64,000 nt of DNA from Deroplatys truncata (taxonomy: Eukaryota; Arthropoda; Insecta; Mantodea; Mantidae). Where the stretch lies: the NCBI GenBank assembly GCA_030765065.1, contig CM060978.1, forward strand, positions 57,502,421 to 57,566,420. Direction: 5' to 3'. Under the pieces are notes generated by a model that worked only from the letters and a program-made list of their open reading frames with translations, did no database searches and was not told the DNA's origin. A program made the translations under genes and the position numbers. Below, piece after piece: positions 11,893-23,410 of this stretch (positions are counted from its first letter, which is position 1; every line of letters begins with the position of its first letter).

Positions 11893-13715
11893 TACAGGGT
11901 GAATTACCTAAAACTTGCACCTCAAATATTTCGGAAATGGAAAGTGCTATTGATCTGCAGTTTTCACAGCATTGATTGGTAGTCAGGGGCTCGTACATTT
12001 AGCCTATAAACAGATTATAATAATACTTAGAAAGCATATTTTTGAGCAAAAATACAATTTTTGAATGTAACAATGTTTAGTTACATCAACAGAATAAAGG
12101 TAGGGTAAATTAGAATGTCAGTGGCGTTTGTTGCAAGATCTTATTTTGAAACATTTACGCCCCGACACTTGTCCAACCTTGGTAGCACAAAATAAAGAAA
12201 AACAAAAGGGAATTACAATGCTTCTGTGGATTCTTACAAGTAAAGATATCATAGCCCTTCAAAGGTTGTATTCAAAATGATCACCGGCAGCTTCAATACA
12301 CACTTCCAGTCTGCTATGGAAAGACTGCTGCAAACGTTCTAGCATTTCAGCGGAAATTTCAGAGCAGGCAGCAGTCTGATGAGTTGGTACATCCTTGTAG
12401 ACAGTGTGTTACAGCTTTCCCCACAGAAAAAAAGTCTAAAGGGGTCAGATCCGGTGAACGGGCCGGCCAAGGTCTTCGTCCAATCCAACGATTTGGAAAC
12501 AATCCGTTAAGACAAATTGTAGTACTTTGTGCACTATGGGCTGGACAGCCATCATGTCGGTACCACAGGTTCCTCAAAAGATCGTCTTCCAGCATCTGTG
12601 GCAGATGGTTTGTCAGGAAGCTGGATACTTGTGCGAGTTCATTGTTCCCTCTATGAACAAACGGCCTATGAACTAATAATTCACTATCCCACAATACACG
12701 TTTAAACTCCATGGACGCTGACGTTCCACCTGACGAAGCCAACGGGGATTGTCAACAGACCAATAGTGCATGTTTCTGCGGTTTACCTGGCCATGATTAG
12801 TAAATGTTGCCTCATCACTAAACAAGATACATGATGAATCTGGAGTATCATGTCTTAATGCCCATGTACAAAAGTTAACACGATTCTCAAAATCATTTTC
12901 ATGCAGCTCTTGATGGAGAGAGATGTGATAGGGATGGAACCTATGTCGATGGAAAACGCGCAGTACACTTGCCTGACTTATGCCACTTCCGCGTGCAATT
13001 AAGCGGGAACTAATTTGCGGATCTACTGTAACGGTAGCCAAAATATTAATTTCTGCTTCTTCTCCAGGCACTGGTTTGTTTCTGTTACGTTTTGTAGGTG
13101 TTGCAGTACCACTTTTACGTAATTGGTTGAAGAGGTTGATAAATAACTTCCCAGATGTTTGACGTCTATTGGGATACGTTTCCGCATACACCGTACAGGA
13201 ACGAACTGCATTCTTCCTACACTCTCCATACACCATGAGCATGTCGGCTTTTTCTGCATTAGTAAACCCCATCTTCCACTCACGACTTACTGCTTGAACT
13301 GTCACAAACTAACTGACCAGAAAGTCGCAATGCAATCAATGAACAGAAAGCACAATGCAAACAAACATATCAACATCGTACCTAGCAACTAAGCAGGTTG
13401 AATGGGACAAACAATTGTCGGGGAGAACATTTTCAAATACGATTTCTCGTAAACCACTTGCACTAGAATCCTGCAACAAAGACCATTGACATTCTAATTT
13501 ACCCTACCTTTATTCTGTTGATGCAACTAGGCATTGTTCCATTTAAAAATTGTATGTTTGCACAAAAAATGCGCTTTCTCAGTATTATTATAATCTGTTT
13601 ATAGGCTAAATATACGCGTTCCTGACTACCAATCTATGCTGTGAAAACTGCACATCAATAGCACTTTCCATTTCCAAAATATTTGAGGTGCAAGTTTTAG
13701 GTGATTCACCCTGTA
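11893..13715 (-). mobile_element. mariner-superfamily transposon with long TIRs
   Basis: Bounded by TACAGGGTGAATTACC on the left and GGTGATTCACCCTGTA on the right, each flanked by TA. The inverted match continues inward for roughly 225-250 bp (left to about 12140, right from about 13470), including GGTAGGGTAAATTAGAATG against its complement. The single internal gene is a broken transposase on the minus strand. Length (about 1.8 kb), TA duplication and gene content fit an autonomous Tc1/mariner element that has decayed. Confidence 0.88.
12259..13272 (-). pseudogene. transposase of the Tc1/mariner superfamily (DUF4817-like N terminus), broken
   Basis: The likely start is the Met of MGFTNAEKADML (13272). 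The N-terminal helix-turn-helix region contains YGECRKNA and YPNRRQ, typical of the DUF4817 group. Catalytic landmarks follow: the first Asp in LFSDEATF, the second in YRHDGCPAHSA, the third in ARSPDLTPLDFF. The reading frame is open from 13305 to an in-frame TAG at 12673. The next part continues in another frame (12742-12359) after a frameshift near 12620. A further shift occurs after LDFF, and the C terminus is recognisable to a stop at about 12259. With an early stop and at least two frameshifts it cannot encode an active enzyme. It may have supplied related non-autonomous copies in the past. Confidence 0.85.
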
Positions 13716-14476
13716 TAAACACGCGTCACCACATAGAACATATACTATTACCCCCAACTGCTGAATTATGCAATAATTCCTAAGCTAAAAAGCAAAGATA
13801 TCATTTTGTAATACAATAAAAGTGTAAGCCCTCTGGAATAACAAATCATGTCTTTAAAACAAGCTAATTAAATGCATGGTAATTGACCAGATCTTGCAGC
13901 TATAAATTTGATTTGAATCTCTCTCAATCGAAACAAATGATGCACAATGCATAACAATGCTTTTAAACTCGGATGCAGCATAGGCATCGAATAATTACCT
14001 ATCACCACCTCGAAAGCGTTAATTACACTGTAAACAAGCTGCGGTTTGTTAAAATTCAGTGGGTTTTTAAACACTATTCGTCCATACGCTCATATGAATG
14101 AAATTGTAATTTGAATTGCTTAAGTTTTGGATATTCGAAGATAAATGACATACAGGCCTTGGATTTTGTGTAAAAAGCCCTTGAAAGCCTGTCCATTCCT
14201 GTTTGCCTTGTCTTATACAATAGAGAATTCCATCATTTCTCATGACGTAATTCAGCCTTCGACCTATTGTGCTACCTGTATCGTTTTTAGGACAATTCAT
14301 TGTGACCACAGCCTTTACCAAGGAATACAGTCTCATACCAGATATGGTTTCAAAATTTTCTAATTATAAAAACATTTTCTCAAAAGCAATAGATTTCTGT
14401 GGGCCAAAGCCTCAAAGGAGCATACAATGTACTGGGCTGTATTTTACACAATCTGCAATCATTTCAGCATGTTGTA
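13716..14476. other. intergenic sequence, no gene recognised
   Basis: Short open frames exist on both strands (for example 13868-14074 and 14067-14336, minus) without recognisable domains. No transposon ends were found. Confidence 0.4.
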
Positions 14477-15395
14477 TGATGCAGTATTTTTGACATTTTA
14501 ATGATTTTAGTCAAATTATATAATATGTAAATTCAATAACAGCCCGCCTTAAAGCAATATGTGTATGTAGCAGTCATTATATATGTTTATATTATTGTAT
14601 ATTATTGTATACATGTTCAATAATGTTATATGAATGTATTACGAATTTAATAGTGTAGGAGCTGTGAGAATAATAAGTTAAACGTTGCTAATAATGAGGT
14701 AACAATGAGGCAACCTTGAGGCAATGATGAGTAAGAATGTTTAATAATGCTACTAGTCATTATTGGAGCAACAATAATGTAATTTTAGTGACAGTTTATA
14801 AAATAGTCAATCAACAACCAGAAAAAGCTTTAGTTAAATGAAGGTATTCTATTGGAGTAGGACTAGCCAATCAGAAACTGAAAGAGAGAAACATTTACAA
14901 ATTCAGAAGACAGTTGCCTGCAGACAGTGATTGTAACGGGATGCGTGATGCGTCCTCGAAAAATTTTATACGTATTCGTGTGAGACGAAAATAGTTTACG
15001 TGTTAAAAAGTGCAAGTATTTAATTAATAAAAAGAATCTCACAGCTCTCTATATCACTGAAGTGTTATTTAAATCGTATCAAGTATTAATAAAGGAAGTG
15101 AAGTAAAATTATAATCTGTGTAAGCCTACATTCTTGTCGCATCACAACCCTGCCAAGATATCCATATCTCTAAAATAAATACTGACGCAGCCGAGGCAAA
15201 CTTAAATATATAATATATAAAGAAACAGTCAAACTACAAAGTTAATATTTTTTAAACTTGGGGCAAAGGAAACCTAAAAGTACAAAGGCTACCGGAAACT
15301 GCTTACTATACGTGCGGTTGAAACTACTACAAGTTATGTTCCCCAACAGTTGAAATATAATACATCATCTTCAAACTGACTTTCCATACGTGGAG
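14477..15395 (+). repeat. REP-A copy 2
   Basis: Begins TGATGCAGTATTTTTGACA (one base off the family start) and carries all landmarks: AACAGCCCGCCTTAAAGC, GTAGGAGCTGTGAG, AGTCAATCAACAACCAG, AGCCAATCAGAAACTG, CTCACAGCTCTCTATATC, ATTAATAAAGG, GACGCAGCCGAGGCA (about 15183) and the downstream 200-bp block ending TTTCCATACGTGGAGC. It abuts the non-LTR fragment at 15396. Confidence 0.75.
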
Positions 15396-16290
15396 CTAAT
15401 AAAATACTTTCTCATCTGTGAGAAGGGCAATAAGTGTTCTCAGCTGAAATCTGTTACATTTAAGTAAGCTTTCAGCTCTCTTTTTACATGGTTTTCTATT
15501 AAATAGTTTACCATGTTTGTATCCTGGAGTTTTAAGCCAGGTTTTACGAAGTTCTACTTTGGACCAGTTCTTAATAGCCTCTCTCACTAAACATCGAGAT
15601 GTTCCCAGAGCCGGCTCTGGCCCAATAAATTGTGAAGCTGCTTCTTGTCTTGCAAGTTCATCAGCTTTTTCATTTCCCTCTATGCCACTATGACCCGGCA
15701 CCCAGTTGAGTTGAACTTCATTTATTCTGCCAAGCTTGTGAGCATGTTTAAGCGGTTTAAAACCAGTCCTCACGTTACCATATGACTACTTGGAGACTTA
15801 AATTCAGCATGGCTATCTATATGCTTTCCTTATGTTTTTATGTATGCATTGAGTAATAGCATGAATTTTGTGTTTGAAAAACAGTAGCATATTCACCCAA
15901 GGTTAGAAATGTTTTTGGTCTTGTACCACAGACTCTGTATCTTCCTGAGTCGTCTGTAAACCACACCAAAGCTTTCTCAAGAGTTTTCAGAATTCCATTC
16001 GTCCAACATTCAGGATTCATAATGACTCAGAAGTTCTTTATAAAGCGTTTATTGCAATTAATAGTCTGGCGGCATTTCTGAAGATGCATCTCCTATGTAT
16101 TTTCTAATTCCTAACAAACCTGAGTCTGTTTAAGGAATTCTCAGTTGCTTAGCATGTTACAGTCTATAGAGTGCCATTCTTGCCTCTTGCATTACAAGTA
16201 AATGCAATGGAATCAGCTTCAAGGGTGTCTCCGTTGCTGTAGTAGGAGCTGTTTTTTATGACTCCTGCAATAGCCACACATTCTTGCTTA
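15396..16290 (-). pseudogene. 3' part of a Jockey-like non-LTR retrotransposon ORF2 (RT tail plus RNase H), broken
   Basis: Three consecutive pieces read leftwards. About 16290-16130 gives the thumb/C-terminal RT region (VAIAG and PLHLLVMQEARMAL in shifted frames). The frame at 16020-15838 gives an RNase H start (ALVWFTDDSGR, LGEYATVFQ). The frame at 15773-15396 gives the RNase H end (NWVPGHSGIEGNEKADELAR) and a tail. RNase H in this position after RT is characteristic of the I/Jockey group. Frameshifts and stops separate the pieces. The upstream RT core, ORF1 and poly-A tail are not seen, so this is a dead truncated copy. Confidence 0.8.
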
Positions 16291-16599
16291 ATAGTGTATG
16301 TTTATGAATCCTTGAGATATATACAAGGGGCGTTCTAAAAGTTTTCAATTTGACTCAGAAATGTCGTGAAGATGGCCTAATTACTACGAGACACTCTAAG
16401 TAGCATCCTTTAGATATCGCGCTGTAAGGTTTCAGGCATGCAATTGTAATTATTTGTTTATTACCACGTGTGACAAACTAGTGTTAACATTTTCTGCAAA
16501 ATGGATAAAAATGAAACACAAACATTGATACTCAACATATAGTGACACAGCGGCTATGACCTAAGGTTATCTTAAAGTCAGCGCCAAGTAGTCGAATAA

Positions 16600-17080
16600 A
16601 CAATGATAGGTTGCGCTCTCGCCCTCGTTAACACCGGAAGCACTACGGCGGATAAACAGAATCTTCCAGAATGTGTGTCCAGATAGTTCTAGAATGTTCT
16701 GTGGAAGATTACAATGGCTATATAAGCGTTCTTGGAGAGAAGTCAGTTAAGTTGGTCAGTGAGTGTCATAAGTAAGTTGGTGAGTGCTTTCTGCTGCGAC
16801 ATCAAGTGTGGTTCTCCGAGCGAGGTAGTGACGACTGCTGTGACATGCAGCGAGTGCTACTGAAGCGAGAGATTGGAGAAGTATTGTGTTCGACTCCACT
16901 AACAGTTGAACCGCCCGGAAGAAGAGGCTATGTCACGGAGAATGTGAAGTGAAAATGAAGTGGCAGTGTAAACTAAGTATAGTCTCAGTGCAAATTTAAC
17001 TAAATTAAAGTAGCAAGGGAGAACTTAGGATAGTGAATATTGAAAAACTGGACAAAGTCAGACACGCACACGGTTAAATT
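16600..17080 (+). repeat. promoter-like insert related to 10940-11640
   Basis: Contains TGGCTATATAAGCGTTCTTGG (TATA-like), GTCAGTGAGTGTCA, AGCGAGTGCTACTGAAG and a purine-rich GGAAGAAGAGG tract, in the same order as the 11.0-11.6 kb segment. It lies inside the 16.3-19.8 kb mariner. The class of element is unknown. An LTR or 5' end of a retroelement is possible. Confidence 0.35.
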
Positions 17081-17479
17081 CGGCTTCTGAACTTAAGCAT
17101 GGTTGTACCTCCAGTCAAGATGAGCAGGGTGTCCCAAAACCGCTACGACCGAACGAGACATTCACAATACTGTATTCAGTGATCACCAATTGAACTATAC
17201 GATTTGGCAAACAACTCAATGGATGAATCGTTTATAAACAATGCACTATTTATAATGCATTTCTCAAGACTATTCAGACTTGTTTAAACGCAGTCCTAGT
17301 GAGTTTCTTCGACATTTCATAACAACAGATGAAACATAGATTTAAAATTACACGCTAGAGACGAAAGAGCAATCCAAACAGTGGGGGCAAAAATTGAAAG
17401 TTCAAAAAGGAAAGCAAAAGCTGTTACAACTTCAGGAAAGGTTATGATTCTCATGGTGTAGTGCTCTTACACTACTTCC

Positions 17480-18560
17480 AGAAGCTGAAGCAGTAACTAT
17501 GGTCATATAGACCATGTATATAATAATATTAATAATAATATAAAATAATATTAATAAGTAAAATACTTGTTACATGAATATATGTTAAGGCATAAGTTTT
17601 ATATATGTGTAGGAGTTTAGCTGAAGCTGTGGGACACTTGTTAAAAGCAGACAAACATATTTTGTTAGAATTAGGAACCAGGCAAAAAGGACTTGTAGGG
17701 GAAGTCACAAAAGCAACCTTGAGTCATTGTGTAAGAGCAAATGCGACAAGCTAGACAACGAATATTTTTGTAGAGAGGTCACATGTTTGGAAACAACGAA
17801 TAATAGCCTGGTAGGTTTTCTAGAATGTTTTAAACTGAAGGAAGACAGCCAATAAGGTTTTAAGAAAAATATATTTAAATGCTTAAGTTAAGAAAGTTGG
17901 AGATAGCGTCCCCAATCCAAAGTCAGTTGTGTATTAACTGCTCTCCGAAGCAGGAGTTATTAATTACCTAGCACAATGTAGTGGGAAAGTTGAAATTATA
18001 TAAATTTGTAAGTCAGGTTATTAGAAGGGAAACAAAGTATAGTTAAGGAACATGTGATAAATATTACCATTATTAATCGAGCACTTATTAAATAATACTT
18101 GAATTCGAAGCGACCTTTCTACAGCTCCAACTAACTCAGTTATTTCTGCGTGTGTCAGTAAAGTACTGTGTTCTTCCACTGATTTAGTCTTATGTTAGTG
18201 TTGTTACCACATACCTTTCGCGTACCAGGCCCTGATAAATTACACATGCTCTACCAAGAAACCAAACAACAGCAGCCGTGAGAAGAAGTAAAATATCATC
18301 ATTAACACTTTAAAAGTAACAACCTAAACACAAAGATAGTCACAATTGTTAATACATTAATTCATATATTAATATATCGGACATGCTGCGAATTATGCTC
18401 ACAGCACGGGGGTATACCGCAAAGCACAGAGCTATCATTGGAAAGTATTACACTTCACCACTGGATCACCTGAAGAATGCGTTCAAGCTAGACGTCCATA
18501 CCCAAGGAAGTTCTCTTTCATCAGATAATGCGTCTTCACGCACGTCTGGAATTGTTGCTC
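17480..18560. other. AT-rich insertion inside the mariner, unassigned
   Basis: Starts with an (AATAATAT)n-like tract at about 17520-17560 and contains no recognisable coding sequence, transposon end or RNA gene. It lies between the central transposase fragment and REP-A copy 3. Confidence 0.4.
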
Positions 18561-18589
18561 CAAAACTGTATAATTTGAGGAAAGTGGTT

Positions 18590-19553
18590 TGTTGTATTGT
18601 TATTACGTTGTTTGCACCACGCTTTGGGCGCCAATTTGAAGTACAATTTTTGTTTGAAGGAGGATTAGTATTATATTTCGACTGTTGCGGAGCCAAACAA
18701 TTGAAGTAGTTGCAACCGCACGTATGGTAAAAAGTTTCCGGTAGCCTTCGCCCCAATTTTAAAAATATTAACTTTGTAATTTGACTGTTTCTTTAATTAT
18801 TATATATTTATGTTTGCCTCGGCTGCGTCATTATTATTGTTGGAGGCATGGATTTCTTTGCAGGGAGTGCTGCGACTGAAGAATGTAGGCTTACACAGAT
18901 TATAATTTTACTTCACTCCTTTTATTAATGCTTGACTCGATTTAAATAACACTTCACTGATACAGAGAGAGCTGTGAGATTTGTTTTTTATTAAAAACTT
19001 GCACTTTTTAAACACACAAAGCTATTTTCGTCACAAACGAATACGCATTAAATTTCTCGAGGACGCATCTCGCGTCCGGTTAGGAGCACTGTCTACAAGC
19101 AACTGACTTCTAAATTTGTAAAATTTACCCTATTTCTGTTTCTGATTGGCTAATCCTACTCCAATAGAATACTTTCATTTAACTTAAACTTTTTCTGGTT
19201 CTTGATTGGCTATTTTATAAACTGTCACAAAAATTACATTATTGCTTCCGAGAATCACAAGTAGTATTGTTAAACTTTCAAATTCATTATTGCCTCAAGG
19301 TTACTTCATTATTACCTCATTGTTAGCAACTTTTAACCTATTATTCTCACAGCTCCTACATTATTAAATTACGTAATGCATTCACATAACATTATTATCT
19401 AAACATGTATACAATAATATAAAAATATATAATGACTGTAATATACACTTTTTATATCTTGTTACATACACATATTGCTTTAAGGCGGGCTGTTATTGAA
19501 TTTATATTATATAATTGGACTGAAATCATTTAAGTGTTAAAAATACTGCCTCA
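18590..19553 (-). repeat. REP-A copy 3, minus orientation
   Basis: Ends with AAGTGTTAAAAATACTGCCTCA (the complement of the family start). The far block GCACCACGCTTTGGGCGCCAATTTG lies at about 18616. CCAAT boxes read as GATTGGCTA at about 19144 and 19204. The 108-codon frame 18383-18709 is translated repeat. The copy sits directly before the last mariner transposase fragment. Confidence 0.75.
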
Positions 19554-19795
19554 AACCTTCATTCCCAAGTGCTTCCACGCCCTCCATACTCATCAGATTT
19601 GTCTTCCAGCCATTACTTCTGTTCTTATGCCTAATGAAATGCCTGGGTGGACAAACATTCACATCAAATGGTGAGATTGAAGCTCAATCAGACCTTATTT
19701 TACACACCTTGACATCTAATTTTACTGAGAGTGCTAGAGCTTTGGAATGACTTGTAGTTTTGGTTAGGCCGAGAACTTTTAGAACGCCCCTCGTA

Positions 19796-20590
19796 CGTGA
19801 CTTTCTTACAATCAATTTTGGATCTGTTAAAATTATAATTTATTCAAAATAAATTGGATTTTATAGTTTTCGAAGTATTCTTTATCATTGGTTTGAATTT
19901 GTTTCACATTTCAAGCAAGGTATCAGTGCAGAATGAGTATACATATAAGTAAGGGCAAGCATTCCTTCTTCAGAACCACCAGCCGACGTTGGTCGATCGC
20001 TTGACTCGAAATGCATGCAGTTTTTAAAACGACCCATTTGTAGAACGTCAGCAGAAATCTCCCTGCAGACATTTGCTGTTTGTGACACAAAGTTTCTCAT
20101 ATTTTTGCCAACCCCTATCCAAATCACCTTGGGGTTGCGAGAACGTTAACGACTGCAGGGGTGATGCTTTTGACTGTTTAGGCATTACCAACCTCTGGAG
20201 GAAAATGAGATAGCACTCCAAGTAAAATGTGAAGAAATTGTCACATCTGCATATATAAACGAAAAAAAAAATCTGTGCAACGGTCACACGGCTTTCACTA
20301 CAACTTGAAAAATTTTCTAGATACTTTTATCTATTTTCTATCAATGCTGATAAATATATATTTAGAAATGATTTTAGTTACATCAAAGGAGGTTAATTAA
20401 GGATCAATAACTGATATAAATATGTCAGCCATGAGCCAATTAGAGACGAGGCATTACTGTTTCAAAATGTTTCAGCATTTTACAATCTAACACTATATCA
20501 CCGAATGTTCCTAAAACTGGTTAATGCAACCATGAGACCAATTTTTTTTTACCGACCAGCTTTATAGGAAATTGAGAACAATTAACAATA
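19796..20590. other. intergenic sequence, no gene recognised
   Basis: Two overlapping minus-strand open frames (19885-20287) show no recognisable domain and no supporting signals. No transposon end was seen. Confidence 0.4.
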
Positions 20591-20599
20591 TATAATTTA

Positions 20600-21498
20600 T
20601 AGTTGCATGTTGGGGTTGACTTTCTCTACACTCTATCGCCTATTCGTGGCTATACAAATTATTCTTAGGAAAGTTTACTTTCCTATCTACTTCATTTTAA
20701 TCGAGATAAACATTTCCAAAATAGCTACATTTCATTATAGATTCAAATGGAGCAGCGACAGTCAATTCCTTACTCTTTTACTGGAATCGCGAGAAACAAC
20801 TGAATGACGGCAGGACTTCGAAAGAATGGCTAAGGATTGAACAATTCGAACCATATCTCTAAAATTGCTGCTGCCACAAAAGAAGTTATTTGAAATAAAT
20901 TGTGTATTTTAATGAGATCTGCATTTACTGTATAGTACGTTTTCGTATATCGCTTAACGTTTACAAGTTATACAAGATTATACAAATTCCTTCCAAATGA
21001 AGAGGACTTCAAATGTATTCCCAGAATATCCCTCATATTCGGGTTATTTGTCATGTAAATATCTTTAATTTTTGGTATTTTAATTAAAATGTTTATAGTT
21101 ATTTGTTAGAAAATAAAACATTTCAAAAATGATCCATGCAAAGTGTAGTATGATGTAGGTGAATCTTCTTGAAACTTTTCGTGTCTTTGAAAGGTACTGA
21201 ACTTAAATATCAAGTTTGGTGTTTATTCGACATTTCGTTTTTGAGTAATCTATTCACAGACACGCAGACAGACACACACGGATATTATTCTAAATTCTTT
21301 TTTATTCTTTAGATTCAGGGGGCCACAAATTATGTATCCCTGGTGAAATCTCGGTATCTAAAACTATTAATATTGATAAAGGACCTTTACGACATTCAAA
21401 TTAATGAATAATCCCTTACGTAAAATTCACTCAATTTTTGGGTTGAATGCAATACCTTCTCTGCCTGCTAGGTACGTACATGGCAGAGAAAGTAAAAA
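20600..21498 (+). repeat. REP-B copy 5
   Basis: Forward copy from GACTTTCTCTACACTCTATCG to GTACGTACATGGCAGAGAAAGT. All internal blocks are present in order, including GAGATCTGCATTTACTGTATAG and GTTTATTCGACATTTCG. The microsatellite site is short (ACACGCAGACAGACACACACGG near 21260). Confidence 0.7.
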
Positions 21499-21514
21499 AG
21501 ACAAAGGTATTGAA

Positions 21515-21838
21515 AACATCTGATGTGATGCATTCAAATGACCTTCTCTATCCTCTATCGTTTATTAGTGTGTGTACAAACTATTCTTTCTAAAGCTCTA
21601 CTACATTTTAACCCAAATAAACCTTTGGAGTAATAGTTACATTATACTCTCTTATACACACACACACACATGCACGCACTACATATCCGGACCTTTTATA
21701 AAATGTCTTGTTTTTTTTGGGGGGGGGGAGATTCAGGGAGCCTGAAAATATGTATTTCCGGTGAAATCTCGGTATCGAATTTTTGGGTGGAATGCAATAC
21801 ATTCCTTACCTACTATGTACGTGGCAGAGAAAATATTG
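21515..21838 (+). repeat. REP-B copy 6, internally deleted
   Basis: Start block (CATCTGATGTGATGCATTC, CTTCTCTATCC) joined to the end block (TCTCGGTATCGAATTTTTGG, TACGTGGCAGAGAAA). About 550 bp of the interior is missing, and the junction is at the (CA)n site (ACACACACACACACATGCACG at about 21657). This looks like deletion through or next to the microsatellite. Confidence 0.65.
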
Positions 21839-21899
21839 AAAAAAATTAAACCTATAATAATGGTTATTTCGGAAAGGGCTGATTATAAAATAAAAGTTA

Positions 21900-22275
21900 T
21901 TTCACATAAGTTAAGTGTTTTAAAGAGATCTACATTATTTATGTAGTGAGCTTTTGTTTATATCCTATGGTTTACAGGTTATTCAAAATTAACAATATTT
22001 TTTCGGAATGAAGATGACTTCACAGGCTATTTCCAGAAAATCCAAATTATACATTTTATTTGTTATGTAATTATCTTAAATGCATCGTGATTTAATAAAA
22101 ACCTTTAGTTTGGGTGGAAGAATTTATTGAAAGACTTGCTATCGGATCCTTCGAAGATGGTGAACGTAAATTTTTCTAAAAATTCTTGTATTTTGGTTTT
22201 AAATGGCCTGAAAAGTGTATTTCCAATGAAATTTAGGTATAGAATTTTTGGGTGGAATGCAATAGTTTCAAAACG
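21900..22275 (+). repeat. REP-B fragment
   Basis: Carries the middle and end blocks (GAGATCTACATTATTTATGTAG, TATTTCCAATGAAATTTAGG, GAATTTTTGGGTGGAATGCA). It lacks the start and the terminal AGAGAAAGT. Confidence 0.6.
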
Positions 22276-22725
22276 TGATAGTGATACTAAAAATCTTCCT
22301 ATTACGTTCTTTTTACAGTGCCTAACTTAAATTCCTCATTCATCGTTTACACCTATTATTTTTCTGGAGTTGATTACATTTATTTTGCACAGACGGTAGA
22401 ATATTGGGCCCTAGGTATATTGTTTTATTAAAGATGACAATGTATGAGATGGTTCTGTCCTGGGATCGCATTGAGACCTCAGGATCCGTTGTTAATCATC
22501 TACTCTAATTCGGAAAACATACGAACAGAAGGTCCATTACAGTCGTGTTTATCACAAGTAATTTGCTGGGGGAAACGGGTTCAACTCCAGTACAGATAGG
22601 AATATAACGATACTATGAGCGTCAAACGCTTGCATTTTCCAACTGAATACGCATTCAAGACTATAAGGTGAACTACAATTTAAGGAACTGGGTTATAACA
22701 ATAGCATTTCTTTAACTATTAGCAC
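22276..22725. other. intergenic sequence, no gene recognised
   Basis: No coding or structural feature could be supported. Confidence 0.4.
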
Positions 22726-23128
22726 TCTTGGAAAGGTAGAATCAAACGAGTGAAAAATGCAATGCCATCGCCGGGATTTGAACTACGGAACTCTGTCCGG
22801 TTACTCTCATCACTGAGCTACCATGGCAACATGCCGGTACAACATTTAATTCCTCAACCAATTCGCATTTTTCCCGGCAAACCACACGGCGATCTGAAAT
22901 TGTGTTGAGACCTTACATCATTGTAAGTCGCCATTGGGGTATGTCAACTCAATACAATTTGAGATCTCCTTGTGGTTTACTGGGAGAAATGCGAACCAGT
23001 TGGGGAATTTGATGTCATACTGGCATGTTGTCATAGTAGCTTAGTGGTTAGAGCAACCGGACGGAAACTGGGAGATCCGTCGTTCAAATCCCGGCTATGG
23101 CAGTGAATTTTTCGGTCTACCTTTTCAA
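22726..23128. repeat. foldback element with tRNA-like arms
   Basis: Two arms of about 190 bp (about 22730-22920 and 22935-23125) are inverted copies of each other. Each arm contains a tRNA-like block: the left in complement (GGGATTTGAACTACGG with GAGCTACCATGGCAACATGCC), the right forward (GTAGCTTAGTGGTTAGAGC and GTTCAAATCCCGGC, good A-box and B-box matches). The arms also share GGCGATCTGAAATTGTGTTG against CAATTTGAGATCTCC. It is either a tail-to-tail SINE pair or a foldback element built from a tRNA-derived sequence. Confidence 0.7.
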
Positions 23129-23410
23129 CCTTGTCCAAGGCATGGCTTGTATGGAAGAACAATTCATTTTCTATTTTTACTTTCTGTGACACATACCTAG
23201 TACTTAGGAAAGCTATTCAATTACAACAAAACCCAATATTGTGATATCACCAGAAACACATGTTTTGAGCCCCTCTGAATTCAAAATGAATATTTTAAGA
23301 AAAGGCCCGTTTTTGTGAATGTGCCGGATAAATACCAAACTTGCTATTTAAGTTCGGAATCTTCTCCCGAAATGCAAAGAAAATATACAAGAAAACCCCC
23401 AACCCAGACC

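Larger units (their letters stand above)
16501..19765 (+). pseudogene. mariner transposase, fragmented and interrupted
   Basis: At 16501 a short start frame (MDKNETQTLILNI) ends in a stop. Around 17300-17420 the catalytic block can be read with stops: FLRHFITTDET, then TLETKEQSKQW, the family's first-Asp motif and the following conserved segment. At about 19577-19760 the third catalytic region appears (PPYSPDLSSSHYF), then MVRLKLNQTLF and VLELWNDL. The second catalytic Asp region is missing at the insertion. Multiple stops and about 2 kb of foreign DNA make it non-functional. Confidence 0.78.
16322..19795 (+). mobile_element. mariner element split by later insertions
   Basis: The ends are an inverted pair: TACAAGGGGCGTTCTAAAAG at 16322 and CTTTTAGAACGCCCCTCGTA ending at 19795, each carrying a terminal TA. 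The transposase survives in pieces: a start at about 16501, a central portion at about 17215-17465 and a C-terminal portion at about 19556-19765. Between them lie a promoter-like segment (about 16550-17100), an unassigned AT-rich insert (about 17480-18560) and REP-A copy 3. This gives an age order: mariner first, inserts later. Confidence 0.8.

Noticed and set aside
18383-18756. opposing 108- and 96-codon frames
   Set aside because: They run into REP-A copy 3 and translate repeat sequence. There is no domain.
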